The translations under genes and the position numbers were made by a program. A stretch of DNA of 64,000 nt from NCBI RefSeq assembly GCF_004378255.1, contig NZ_SNQG01000001.1:372001-436000 (forward strand). Reading direction: 5' to 3'. Source of the DNA: Mucilaginibacter phyllosphaerae (GTDB lineage Bacteria; Bacteroidota; Bacteroidia; Sphingobacteriales; Sphingobacteriaceae). Shown piece by piece: positions 45,593-53,646 of the stretch (positions are counted from its first letter, which is position 1; the number at the start of each line of letters is the position of its first letter). The notes beneath the pieces were generated by a model. The model ran no database searches, had not been told where the DNA came from, and was given only the letters and a program-made list of their open reading frames with translations.

Positions 45593-47488
45593 ATGGATTA
45601 TTTCAAAAGGCTGCAGGATCTGCTTAAAACAGAACTGAATGAAGACCGCAGCCAGTACTTAAAACTAACCGAATCAAGTTCGGCGGCTGATCGCCGTACA
45701 AATGGCATTACCTGGTACCCGGTAGCCATCCGTGGTACCGAACTTGGCCGGGGCGATTATCTGACCGTAGAGTTGGAGCGCACCACGCATCAGGATCTTG
45801 GCCACCAATTCAGGTTCGGCTCCTCGGCTGCTATCTTCTCCAATCACGATCCAAAGAACGACCGCCTGGAAGGAACCGTAGCTTACCAGGGCGGCAACAA
45901 ATTAAAATTAAGCCTATTAACAGATGAGTTGCCAGACTGGTGCCGCGACGGCAAATTAGGCGTAGACCTGCTATTTGATAATAACAGCTACGATGAAATG
46001 CAGAACGCGCTTAAACAGGCTGTGAGCATACAGGATACGCGTTTGGTACAGATACTCACGGGCGATACCGCTCCCGGTTTTGCTACTGAAGAAGTGCATT
46101 TGAATTTGCCGGGGTTGAACCTGTCACAGCAAAATGCGGTAAAGCAAATTGTTGCTGCGCAGGATCTGGCCATTGTGCATGGCCCGCCGGGCACGGGCAA
46201 AACCACCACGCTGGTGCAGGCTATTAAAGCCCTCATCCGCAATGGCGAAAAAAAGGTGCTGGTGGTGGCCCCAAGCAATACCGCTGTTGACCTGTTGAGC
46301 GAAAAACTGGCAGGCGAAGGTTTAAATGTGCTGCGCATAGGCAACCCGGCAAGGGTATCTGATAAACTGATGGCTTTAACGCTGGATAGTAAAATGGCTG
46401 ATCATAGCCAAACCAAGGAGATAAAACGCCTCAAAAAAATGGCCTCGGAATTTAAGAACATGGCCCACAAGTATAAGCGCAATTTCGGCAAAGCCGAACG
46501 CGACCAGCGCAAGGCCCTGTTTGACGAGGCCCACAAAATAATGAAGGATGTTGACAAAACAGAGCAATTTATTATTGATGATGTGGTGGCCAAGGCGCAG
46601 GTAATCTCGGCCACGCTGGTTGGCGCCAATCACTACACCATCCGTAACCTTAAATTTAACACGGTAGTGATAGACGAGGCCGGGCAAGCGCTTGAACCTG
46701 CCTGCTGGATCCCGATACTGAAAGCGCAAAAAGTAGTTTTAGCCGGCGACCACTGCCAGCTATCGCCCACCATCAAATCTGCCGAGGCAGCGCGTAACGG
46801 CTTAAACACTACCCTGCTCGAAAAATGCATTAAACTGCATCCAGAAGCAGTAACCCTGCTTGATGTGCAGTACCGGATGAATGAGGCCATTATGGGCTAT
46901 TCATCCAAAGTTTTTTATGATGATAAGTTGCGAGCGGATGCATCGGTAGCAGAGCAGGTTTTGTTTGAAGGTGCTGCGCCCTTTACATTTGTGGATACGG
47001 CAGGCTGCGCATTTGATGAAAAACCGGTTGGCACCAGTGTGGCCAACCCCGAGGAAGCCGCATTTTTATTTAAGCATTTAACCAGGCTTGCAGCCGAACT
47101 TAACAGCACTTTTACGGCCGGCGCATTCCCGTCTGTAGCGGTTATTTCGCCCTACCAGGAGCAGATCCGTTTATTGCGCGAGCAATTGGACAGCACGCCC
47201 CAACTACAGCCCTATGCCGGCAAAATAGCCGTAAATACGATCGATAGTTTTCAGGGGCAGGAGCGCGATGTGGTATATATCAGTATGGTGCGCAGTAACA
47301 GCGATGGCGGGATAGGTTTTTTGGCAGACATCCGCCGGATGAACGTAGCCATGACACGTGCGCGTAAAAAGCTGGTCATTATCGGCGATAGTTCTACACT
47401 GGCCATATTGCCTTTTTACACCGGCCTGATAAGTTACGCCGAAAAAATAAACGGTTACCAAAGCGCCTGGGAATTAATGGGAAATTAA
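45593..47488 (+). CDS. Superfamily 1 helicase, IGHMBP2/SMUBP-2-like
   Basis: A 631-residue ATPase of the UPF1-like SF1B type. The N-terminal beta-barrel domain (about 1-170) precedes Q-LSQQNAVKQI, Walker A GPPGTGKTTT (about 197-206), motif Ia VVAPSNTAVDLL, Walker B VVIDEAGQALEP, motif III LAGDHCQLSPT, motif IV-like VISPYQEQI, motif V NTIDSFQGQERDVV and motif VI RRMNVAMTRARKKL. A charged insert (about 285-345) sits between motifs Ia and II. Members unwind DNA/RNA with 5'-3' polarity. ATG 45593 is chosen because the best promoter box ends 4 bases before it; an in-frame start at 45542 lies inside the terminator. Confidence 0.9.
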   Translation: MDYFKRLQDLLKTELNEDRSQYLKLTESSSAADRRTNGITWYPVAIRGTELGRGDYLTVELERTTHQDLGHQFRFGSSAAIFSNHDPKNDRLEGTVAYQGGNKLKLSLLTDELPDWCRDGKLGVDLLFDNNSYDEMQNALKQAVSIQDTRLVQILTGDTAPGFATEEVHLNLPGLNLSQQNAVKQIVAAQDLAIVHGPPGTGKTTTLVQAIKALIRNGEKKVLVVAPSNTAVDLLSEKLAGEGLNVLRIGNPARVSDKLMALTLDSKMADHSQTKEIKRLKKMASEFKNMAHKYKRNFGKAERDQRKALFDEAHKIMKDVDKTEQFIIDDVVAKAQVISATLVGANHYTIRNLKFNTVVIDEAGQALEPACWIPILKAQKVVLAGDHCQLSPTIKSAEAARNGLNTTLLEKCIKLHPEAVTLLDVQYRMNEAIMGYSSKVFYDDKLRADASVAEQVLFEGAAPFTFVDTAGCAFDEKPVGTSVANPEEAAFLFKHLTRLAAELNSTFTAGAFPSVAVISPYQEQIRLLREQLDSTPQLQPYAGKIAVNTIDSFQGQERDVVYISMVRSNSDGGIGFLADIRRMNVAMTRARKKLVIIGDSSTLAILPFYTGLISYAEKINGYQSAWELMGN

Positions 47489-47527
47489 GTAATGTAGTAC
47501 TTTGTAATATGGGCGTTATCTAATAGG

Positions 47528-48109
47528 TTAGTAAGCACAAACCGTACATGCACCTTTATCAAAGGCCTGGCGCCCTTTGTAAAACCTTAAGTATTCTGTA
47601 ACATTAATTGTGTATAATTTTAAGTATTCGGGATAAGATAATCCCAGCCCTTTAGTAATCCAAAGTATCGGAACAGGATGCTTGATTGTACCGTAATTTT
47701 TATTATTTAACTCTTCTTTATTTACCATGCAGGTTAACGCATTTTCTTTTTGATAGTTCAAAAGATTTTGCATCGAGTTGTTATAGCTTTCTATTACAAA
47801 ATACTTTTTATACCCGGCTGAATAAAATACAGCAAAATCTTTGTACCTGTTTTTACGGAAATTAAGATAATATCGTAAGCGATGAGAGAATTTTGCTTCA
47901 TCTCCCTTAACTAAATTTTCTGCCCACATTCCACCCTTTAAATAAATCCATTTATCAATAGTTAATGTAATTTCTTTACTATTTCTAACATAGGATTTGA
48001 TACTATTTTGAGAAGGCGTGCCAGGTGCGAATATGATTAATAAAACAAAAATTATAAACGGAGCTACAAACAAGCCTAAACCAAAAAAATACGGACTTTG
48101 CTTTGACAT
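47528..48109 (-). CDS. Membrane-anchored protein of the VNK-YGT paralogue family, copy A
   Basis: 193 residues, function not recognised. One N-terminal membrane segment (about 8-29) is followed by an exported or cytosolic domain. It shares an ordered set of motifs with the proteins at 49929-50552 and 50834-51493: (K/D)(S)Y-x-(R/K/Q)NS after the membrane segment, KKYF(V/Q)I in mid-protein, VNKEELNNKNYGTIKHPVP, and a C-terminal EYLRFYK stretch. ATG 48109 is preferred over a GTG at 48133. It is the last gene of the T6SS-linked array; an immunity or periplasmic accessory role is inferred from context only. Confidence 0.65.
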   Translation of the reverse strand: MSKQSPYFFGLGLFVAPFIIFVLLIIFAPGTPSQNSIKSYVRNSKEITLTIDKWIYLKGGMWAENLVKGDEAKFSHRLRYYLNFRKNRYKDFAVFYSAGYKKYFVIESYNNSMQNLLNYQKENALTCMVNKEELNNKNYGTIKHPVPILWITKGLGLSYPEYLKLYTINVTEYLRFYKGRQAFDKGACTVCAY

Positions 48110-48198
48110 GTTTAAACTTTTGAAGTTGTGCACAGGTAACCATCGCCATACTACCTGGCTACAAGATCAGTTATAAAATTATTGTATCTTTTATATCG

Positions 48199-48582
48199 TT
48201 AGGATTGATGCAATAATCTTAAATTTTTAGCGGCGTCTTCATCTCCCATACTTGCTGCTTCTTTCCAATATTTTTCGGCATCAGCTAACTTTTGTTGGTT
48301 TGCGCAACATATACCTAAATTAACAAGCGTATTAATATAAATATCTTTTTCAACCTGATCTTTATATTTTATAACCTCTAAAAAATGATTTTCGGCTCCT
48401 GAAAAGTCCTTTTCTTTCATTTTTTGGGTGCCTAAATTGTAATCATACCGGCCAGATTGCAAATCACTTTTAATATCCTGTACATTAGTTGTACTATTTT
48501 TATCAAACAACATAAAATAAAACAATCTACCAATAACAATAAGTACTATAACACTGGCAAATATTAAAATTATCCTTTTCAT
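48199..48582 (-). CDS. Membrane-anchored TPR/Sel1-like protein
   Basis: A 127-residue protein: membrane segment at about 4-26, a short linker, then helices with TPR-like spacing (YNLGTQKMKEKDFSGAENHF, LVNLGICCANQQKLADAEKY, and AASMGDEDAAKNL of Sel1 type). Such proteins mediate protein-protein contacts. The ATG overlaps the stop of the upstream membrane protein gene by 4 bases, so the pair is translationally coupled. No specific function is recognised. Confidence 0.75.
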   Translation of the reverse strand: MKRIILIFASVIVLIVIGRLFYFMLFDKNSTTNVQDIKSDLQSGRYDYNLGTQKMKEKDFSGAENHFLEVIKYKDQVEKDIYINTLVNLGICCANQQKLADAEKYWKEAASMGDEDAAKNLRLLHQS

Positions 48583-49163
48583 ACAAATAGCAGTATTAAC
48601 GTGATATATAATAAAGTTTTTTGGACATTTTCTAATCCTTTTGAGTTATCTGCTTCTGCAATTTCGCCGTTAACATCCTTTCCCTTTTTCAGGTAACTAT
48701 ATATTGTACTATTAAAAGCCCATAATAAAAAGAAGCCTACATGTATAAAAAGATACTTATTGATAAGGTATGCTAATATGTCAATATATAATCTAATGGT
48801 TGTAGCAGGCTCACTATCTGATGTAGCTGCAAAATGCACCCTTTGATCATTTCTTTGTAAAGCATAAAATGTAACTTTTTTATAACTGTTAATATCGCTT
48901 TTAGGCACTAACAATCTTGCAAGCGAAAGCCCTGAATATACCCTATCGGTAACTTGATCATTTTTTGTTTTATGCGGCGAATTCTGGTAAGGCTCTATAT
49001 AATAATGCCTTATTAAACCAAATGCCCCCGCTGCACGCATAGTAATGTTGGTTTCTGTAAAAACTTTTAAATTGTTAGATACACTAATTGTGCTGACGAT
49101 CAAAAACAAAAAATAAACAAGCCACATTATCACAAAACAGCTCAAAAATGTTTTAAAACTCAT
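48579..49163 (-). CDS. Unknown integral membrane protein in the T6SS accessory array
   Basis: 194 residues, not recognised. Membrane segments are predicted at about 8-30, 128-152 and at the very C-terminus (LLYITLILLFV), with a polar loop of about 100 residues between the first two. The protein ends inside the last membrane segment, which is unusual. It is preceded by 19 bases after the 49183 gene and coupled by ATGA to the TPR protein. Context suggests a membrane immunity or accessory factor, without direct proof. Confidence 0.6.
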   Translation of the reverse strand: MSFKTFLSCFVIMWLVYFLFLIVSTISVSNNLKVFTETNITMRAAGAFGLIRHYYIEPYQNSPHKTKNDQVTDRVYSGLSLARLLVPKSDINSYKKVTFYALQRNDQRVHFAATSDSEPATTIRLYIDILAYLINKYLFIHVGFFLLWAFNSTIYSYLKKGKDVNGEIAEADNSKGLENVQKTLLYITLILLFV

Positions 49164-49182
49164 ACTTGATCTTCGATAACTG

Positions 49183-49800
49183 TTATACTTTTTCTCGCTT
49201 CTCTTTAGATGTTTTTAATTCCTCAAGATAATCTTCCACATCTTTAGAAACTATAAAACGTGTTATGCCTTTGTAAGCATCAACAATAATATCCATTACC
49301 AAGCCACCCTTTTCGACTCCCTTTAGCGAAAATTCAGGTTTTGAAAAATAGTCTTTAACGTAGCCGGTTGTAGCCCCCCTTACCATACTCCTATGCTCTG
49401 TACTACTCATTGGTCTAAATTCCCGGCCCGTTTTACGGGTCACATTTTCTTCATTCATGTAAGTACCTGAATGATCTGAATAAAAATCGTTGGTATTTGT
49501 TGTGGTGATATTCGTGTTTCGTTCCGGAATTGCGCCCGGAGTAGCGTTGGATGTTCTATCAGATCTATACTCTTCTATTCCGCCTGTAGAACTATTTAAA
49601 ACAGTACGTGATTGACGATCAGTAGTTTCAAATTGCCCCGTTCTGTCTCCAACTGCGTTCACTCCGGATCCTGTAGCTTCACCGGCACGCTTCGAGTTGT
49701 CATAGATCGATGAATTATCCGCCTCTTTTGATTGCTCGGTCTCTTTAAGGCGCTCTAAGTCAGTATCTTCACCTTCAACATACTTCTTTACCCCGGCCAT
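49183..49800 (-). CDS. Unknown polar protein, possible orphan effector tip
   Basis: 205 residues, unrecognised. The first 130 are low-complexity and rich in Thr, Ser, Asn, Glu and Arg (RTSNATPGAIPERNTN). The last 75 look folded (TTGYVKDYFSKPEFSLKGVE, then a short hydrophobic stretch GLVMDIIVDAYKGI) and the end is strongly charged. There is no signal peptide. The reading frame remains open 19-22 codons upstream of ATG 49800, to a TAA at 49869-49867, with residues that look coding (SLDYVKDKGKDQVYEM) but no ATG. This may be a displaced C-terminal piece of a longer T6SS cargo protein. Confidence 0.5.
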   Translation of the reverse strand: MAGVKKYVEGEDTDLERLKETEQSKEADNSSIYDNSKRAGEATGSGVNAVGDRTGQFETTDRQSRTVLNSSTGGIEEYRSDRTSNATPGAIPERNTNITTTNTNDFYSDHSGTYMNEENVTRKTGREFRPMSSTEHRSMVRGATTGYVKDYFSKPEFSLKGVEKGGLVMDIIVDAYKGITRFIVSKDVEDYLEELKTSKEKREKV

Positions 49801-49928
49801 TTCATACACTTGGTCCTTACCTTTATCTTTTACATAATCTAATGAAAAGTTAGTAGCAAACCCTATTTAAAATCAACAGCATTAGTAATTGGACATATCG
49901 CGTATTTCCATAATAACATTGCGTATGA

Positions 49929-50552
49929 TTACTTAAATCTTGCCTTAAAATCACCTTTAGACATTACATAAGTTAAATACATAAAAGCATTGTATTGATA
50001 TTGTTCGGGAGGCGTGTCGATATTTACATTACTGCCACCAGGGTTATCATTTGTAGCACGGAGCTCGGTAAGTGGCTTATCTGCGCCGCGCACACTAAAT
50101 GCTAAAATAGGCTTATCCTTAGTACCATATTTGCTATTCGCAAGGTCATCCTTGTTTACTTTTAAATAAACCACATTATTGTCAATAGCACCAAAAAAGC
50201 CATTCGTAAGATCAAACATTGTTATTTGGAAGTATTTTTTGGTGTTACTATCCAATACCAACCTGTAGTATATTCTTGTTTTCTTACTTCCATCCCTGCC
50301 CATGTTTTTAGCTTGCATAGAAGTTGTGTAAGATTTTGTTACATAGATATCATCATTGGGCAAACTGCTTTTATCATATGCCGGCACCTGCACTATAACC
50401 TCGGTTGAATTTTTTAGGTAACCGTCAATGTATTTCGAAACATTATTCTTGTTTATAAAAAAATAATTATAACCGATTAATAACAAAGGCAATATTACTA
50501 AAGCACCAATTATATATCCGATAAATCCCCCCATATTTTTTAACCAGCTCAT
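49929..50552 (-). CDS. Membrane-anchored VNK-YGT family protein, copy B
   Basis: 207 residues. Membrane segment about 11-32, followed by YIDGYLKNSTEVIVQVP, KKYFQITMFD, the signature VNKDDLANSKYGTKDKP (about 137-153) and a C-terminal YLTYVMSKGDFKARF. The order and spacing match copies A and C, but overall identity is low. A Pro/Asn/Gly-rich insertion (about 170-185) is unique to this copy. The upstream 281-base gap contains a relic coding tail. Its role is unknown; duplication and divergence next to an effector suggest immunity proteins. Confidence 0.65.
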   Translation of the reverse strand: MSWLKNMGGFIGYIIGALVILPLLLIGYNYFFINKNNVSKYIDGYLKNSTEVIVQVPAYDKSSLPNDDIYVTKSYTTSMQAKNMGRDGSKKTRIYYRLVLDSNTKKYFQITMFDLTNGFFGAIDNNVVYLKVNKDDLANSKYGTKDKPILAFSVRGADKPLTELRATNDNPGGSNVNIDTPPEQYQYNAFMYLTYVMSKGDFKARFK

Positions 50553-50750
50553 TGTCTTAGGTTCTTTGTGCTAGAAAATATTCCTTGTACAGTTGCATTG
50601 CTTTCTCCGGATTTGGATTTTGTTTGGATGGTAAAAGTAAAGCGATTGTTAAATCACTTAACACAGCATTCCAACTGTTATAATTCTAAATCTTTAAGAG
50701 TTTTCAATGCATGTTACAATTGAAAAGAACAATCATTTGTTTAACAGTAT

Positions 50751-50819
50751 TTACCTATCGCTTAAAGTTAACTTATAGCCGCCATCTTTAATCAGTTTTT
50801 CAAATTCCTTTAGCTGCAA
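50751..50819 (-). pseudogene. Relic 3' end of a decayed gene
   Basis: Just after copy C ends, minus-strand codons read KEFEKLIKDGGYKLTLSDR and then TAA (50753-50751). The stretch has good coding character (AAG GAA TTT GAA AAA pattern) but no start codon or ribosome-binding site, and upstream in frame there is only a short run containing eight T bases before a stop. It reads like the surviving tail of a deleted or replaced gene. Confidence 0.4.
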
Positions 50820-50833
50820 AAAAAAGCATTTAA

Positions 50834-51493
50834 TTAATTTCCCCCTTTACTGTACATCTTGTGGAAATCAGCTTTACTTTTAACATAAGATAAGTAGTGC
50901 CACGCATTATAATGTAGCATGTACTTTTTAAACTCGGCCTCGCTACCATGAAAGGCTGCTTTATCTGTAGCATCACCAGCAACCATGCTGTAAAAGCTAT
51001 TTGATACAGCAGGTGCATCAAAATAAATTATAGGGATAGGTTTGGCAGCAGTACCATATGAGGCATCTGCTAACTCTTTTTTATTTACAGTTGCAATAAT
51101 ATTTTCACCATCCGTATTTAAATTCCCATCTGCAAAAACTCCATATGCCTGATCGAAATACGGCTTGTTAAAAAAGTAATATATCGTAAAAAATTTTTGG
51201 CGCACTTCATCTTTAAAAAAAATAGTAGCCTGATGTATGAATGCAACATTGCCATCCATGAAGTAATTGGTTTTGGCTTTAACTTCAAAATATTTACTCG
51301 CGTATTTGAATTTTTTCAGCACTAAGTGAAGCGTATCACTATTTTGAATATAAGAATCTGCAACTTCCTGGCCTCTATTGATACTGGTATCGGGGTTATC
51401 CGTTTTATTCATTATCCAACGCCCCAAAAATCGCCCTCCAACTAATCCAACGGCAATTAAACTTACTGCAGATATTAATATCACTTTTTTCAT
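50834..51493 (-). CDS. Membrane-anchored VNK-YGT family protein, copy C
   Basis: 219 residues. The N-terminal hydrophobic segment (about 3-24, VILISAVSLIAVGLVGG) is a signal anchor. Then come ADSYIQNSDTLHLVL, QKFFTIYYFF, the signature VNKKELADASYGTAAKPIP (about 137-155) and a C-terminal YLSYVKSKADFHKMY. It starts 7 bases after the stop of the PAAR-like effector candidate, the classical position for a cognate immunity gene. Because of the membrane anchor, its folded part probably lies in the periplasm, which would fit protection against a periplasm-acting toxin (inference). Confidence 0.68.
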   Translation of the reverse strand: MKKVILISAVSLIAVGLVGGRFLGRWIMNKTDNPDTSINRGQEVADSYIQNSDTLHLVLKKFKYASKYFEVKAKTNYFMDGNVAFIHQATIFFKDEVRQKFFTIYYFFNKPYFDQAYGVFADGNLNTDGENIIATVNKKELADASYGTAAKPIPIIYFDAPAVSNSFYSMVAGDATDKAAFHGSEAEFKKYMLHYNAWHYLSYVKSKADFHKMYSKGGN

Positions 51494-51500
51494 TTTTAAG

Positions 51501-52661
51501 TTATTTTTGGCTGGCTGATACGCCTAAGCCCGTTTGCCGGTCTTGTTCACGTAATGTTTTCAAAGAGGCGTTAACTTCGTCTATAAGTTTTTTCTTATTT
51601 TCTTTAAAGCTTTTGTTAATGTAGTGGTTGGCAACGGAACCCGCCAGGCCAAAACCCAGCCCTACACCTAAGCCAATACCCATATTTTTAAACTCGCCTT
51701 TAAACGTGCTTTCCCCAAAAGCCGTAAACCTATCAGCTTGTTCATATGTAGCACCCTGATCCATAAGTTCTCTTATAATGGTGCGGTTTTGCTGTGTCAT
51801 TGTTTCCACTACGTCTAAAGAACCCTTTCCGGCCCCGGCAACAGTGCCAACCGCATTATCCCTAGATGTATTTTTTACATCAGTTTTATAATCATCCTCT
51901 TCACTTCCACTTTCATTAGCTAAGGTTTCTGTATCGTTACCTTCAAAATATTCATAAGTACTAAATCCTACACCTATTGATGTACCCAACGGATCGGCAA
52001 GGCCGGTAAAACCACTTATGAACCCGGTTATTCCCTGTTGTTTATAATGTTCTATCAACTCATCGTTATTATTTGCTGCAAATTTTGTTGCAGCCAACTG
52101 TGCAATAGCCGAGTTTAAGAATGGCTGTATTAAACCGCCATTAGTGCATTTCAAATATGATTTTTGTACAATGGCTTTATTTTGATCAAAATTTACCTTA
52201 TTATGCATATTAATCCATTTAGATCCTTTATCTAAAGAGCAATCACATGCATGGCTTTGTTTATACACACCTATCAGGGCAGCAACCGGCGCAGCAATAG
52301 CAAGCCCGGCTACTATAACACCTGTTGCAGTGCTTGTAGCCGCTGCTGCCATACCTGCCAATATTACACCAGCAGCGCCACCTGTACCTACTACCGCTGC
52401 AACTACTACTACTGCCGCTGCAACTACTAATATACCTATAGCTACGCCCATTAACATGCTGCCAAGGCCACTCCAAAATTTAGCCGGTGATTTACAAACA
52501 AAACTTACGCTGATTTTTTTATCGTCGATATTTAGCCAGATCGAAGTCTTTTTTCCGTGTACGGTTTTTAGGGACCGAGACAAACCTAAATTTTGCGGTT
52601 TTGAAACCGTCATTAATGTGCAGTTGATCTGTACGCCTGATGGAAGATAAGAACTACTCAT
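51501..52661 (-). CDS. PAAR-like T6SS effector candidate with membrane-spanning centre
   Basis: 386 residues. The N-terminus (about 1-65, SSYLPSGVQINCTLMTVSKP) is followed by a Gly/Ala/Val-rich hydrophobic region (about 66-130, two or three helices) and CDCSLDKGSKWINMH. Then QKSYLKCTNGGLIQP (about 166-180) is reminiscent of the end of PAAR-like DUF4280-type domains, which cap VgrG. The remaining C-terminal 200 residues have another Gly-rich helix (GIGLGVGLGFGLAGSV) and may carry the activity; no known toxin motif is seen. The start overlaps the upstream gene by 4 bases, and gene copy C follows by 7 bases. Confidence 0.55.
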   Translation of the reverse strand: MSSSYLPSGVQINCTLMTVSKPQNLGLSRSLKTVHGKKTSIWLNIDDKKISVSFVCKSPAKFWSGLGSMLMGVAIGILVVAAAVVVVAAVVGTGGAAGVILAGMAAAATSTATGVIVAGLAIAAPVAALIGVYKQSHACDCSLDKGSKWINMHNKVNFDQNKAIVQKSYLKCTNGGLIQPFLNSAIAQLAATKFAANNNDELIEHYKQQGITGFISGFTGLADPLGTSIGVGFSTYEYFEGNDTETLANESGSEEDDYKTDVKNTSRDNAVGTVAGAGKGSLDVVETMTQQNRTIIRELMDQGATYEQADRFTAFGESTFKGEFKNMGIGLGVGLGFGLAGSVANHYINKSFKENKKKLIDEVNASLKTLREQDRQTGLGVSASQK

Positions 52662-53617
52662 AACTCAACCCTCCTTACTTTATAATCCACAATAAGCTCA
52701 ATGTTATTTTTCACCTCTTCTACGATAGTCATTGTGGCTTCGTCGAGCAAATTTTCATCAAACCTGTAACTAACCCATGTGTTATGGTTATACGAGTAAT
52801 TAGAAAACTTGTACCCTATCCTTGGTTTGTATCTAAGGTCATACACGCGCTCAAAATCTGCCAGATGTATATTATTTGCGTTTAAACTTGCGGCTTTGTT
52901 CACCTGTAATAAAACCGGCGATTCCTCGGTTATCATTTGTTTAACATCAAATTCAACCGGTAAATGATCAAACAATTGCGAATAATAAAGCTTACTGTAA
53001 TCGTTATAAGAGAGTTGCTCGCTAACTAAATAGCGGTCAAAAAACAGATCAAAAAATGGGCGTACCTTAAAATCCTGTAAGATACTTTCTTCAGTCATTT
53101 GCGCCTCTGCATTGCTAATAAAAGTATCTATGTTAGCTTTCATCTCTGGCGACTTTATAAAACTGGTATTAGCATAAACATCTTTTTTAAAAGCAAGCCA
53201 ATTTGCTTTTATTTCATCAATATTTACAATACTTTTTATCTTACCACTATGATTATCAATTAAAACAAGCGCATTGCTTTTGATGACATCAATCATACTC
53301 ATTAATTTAAGGCTCTCCTGCAAATATTGTGGTTGTATAGTATTGATCTGATCTTTTAATTCAACCTGAACCAGTAATTGACCGTTGCTGATGATTTTTT
53401 TGACGTGATACTCCAGTTTTGTTTCGATGTGACTTTCAATTATACCATCTATCTTAATTACAACCAACTGTTCGCTTCTATACCTGGCTTCGTTTTCTTT
53501 AAAAACATTTTGTTCATTTAAGCTACTGGTTTTTTGCACGGTAAAATCATTCTGAGGCGCTTCTGCAACCTGTTTGTCAGAGCTTAGATCACCTTCAAAA
53601 AACTTAAATCTGTTCAT
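52658..53617 (-). CDS. Unknown protein between VgrG and the PAAR-like protein
   Basis: 319 residues, soluble, no signal peptide, not recognised. It is mainly alternating strands and helices; the C-terminal WVSYRFDENLLDEATMTIVEEVKNN reads as an alpha/beta region. It lies 29 bases after vgrG and is translationally coupled by ATGA to the PAAR-like gene. In other T6SS loci this slot is often filled by an adaptor or chaperone that loads the effector on the spike, so that role is inferred from position alone. Confidence 0.6.
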   Translation of the reverse strand: MNRFKFFEGDLSSDKQVAEAPQNDFTVQKTSSLNEQNVFKENEARYRSEQLVVIKIDGIIESHIETKLEYHVKKIISNGQLLVQVELKDQINTIQPQYLQESLKLMSMIDVIKSNALVLIDNHSGKIKSIVNIDEIKANWLAFKKDVYANTSFIKSPEMKANIDTFISNAEAQMTEESILQDFKVRPFFDLFFDRYLVSEQLSYNDYSKLYYSQLFDHLPVEFDVKQMITEESPVLLQVNKAASLNANNIHLADFERVYDLRYKPRIGYKFSNYSYNHNTWVSYRFDENLLDEATMTIVEEVKNNIELIVDYKVRRVEL

Positions 53618-53646
53618 ATAAAATCAGTTATTAATGGTTAGGTAGA

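Noticed and set aside
52330..52490. GC-rich repeated GCTGC/ACTGC triplet pattern, possibly a tandem repeat
   Set aside because: It codes for the Ala/Val-rich membrane region of the PAAR-like protein; repetition follows from amino-acid composition.
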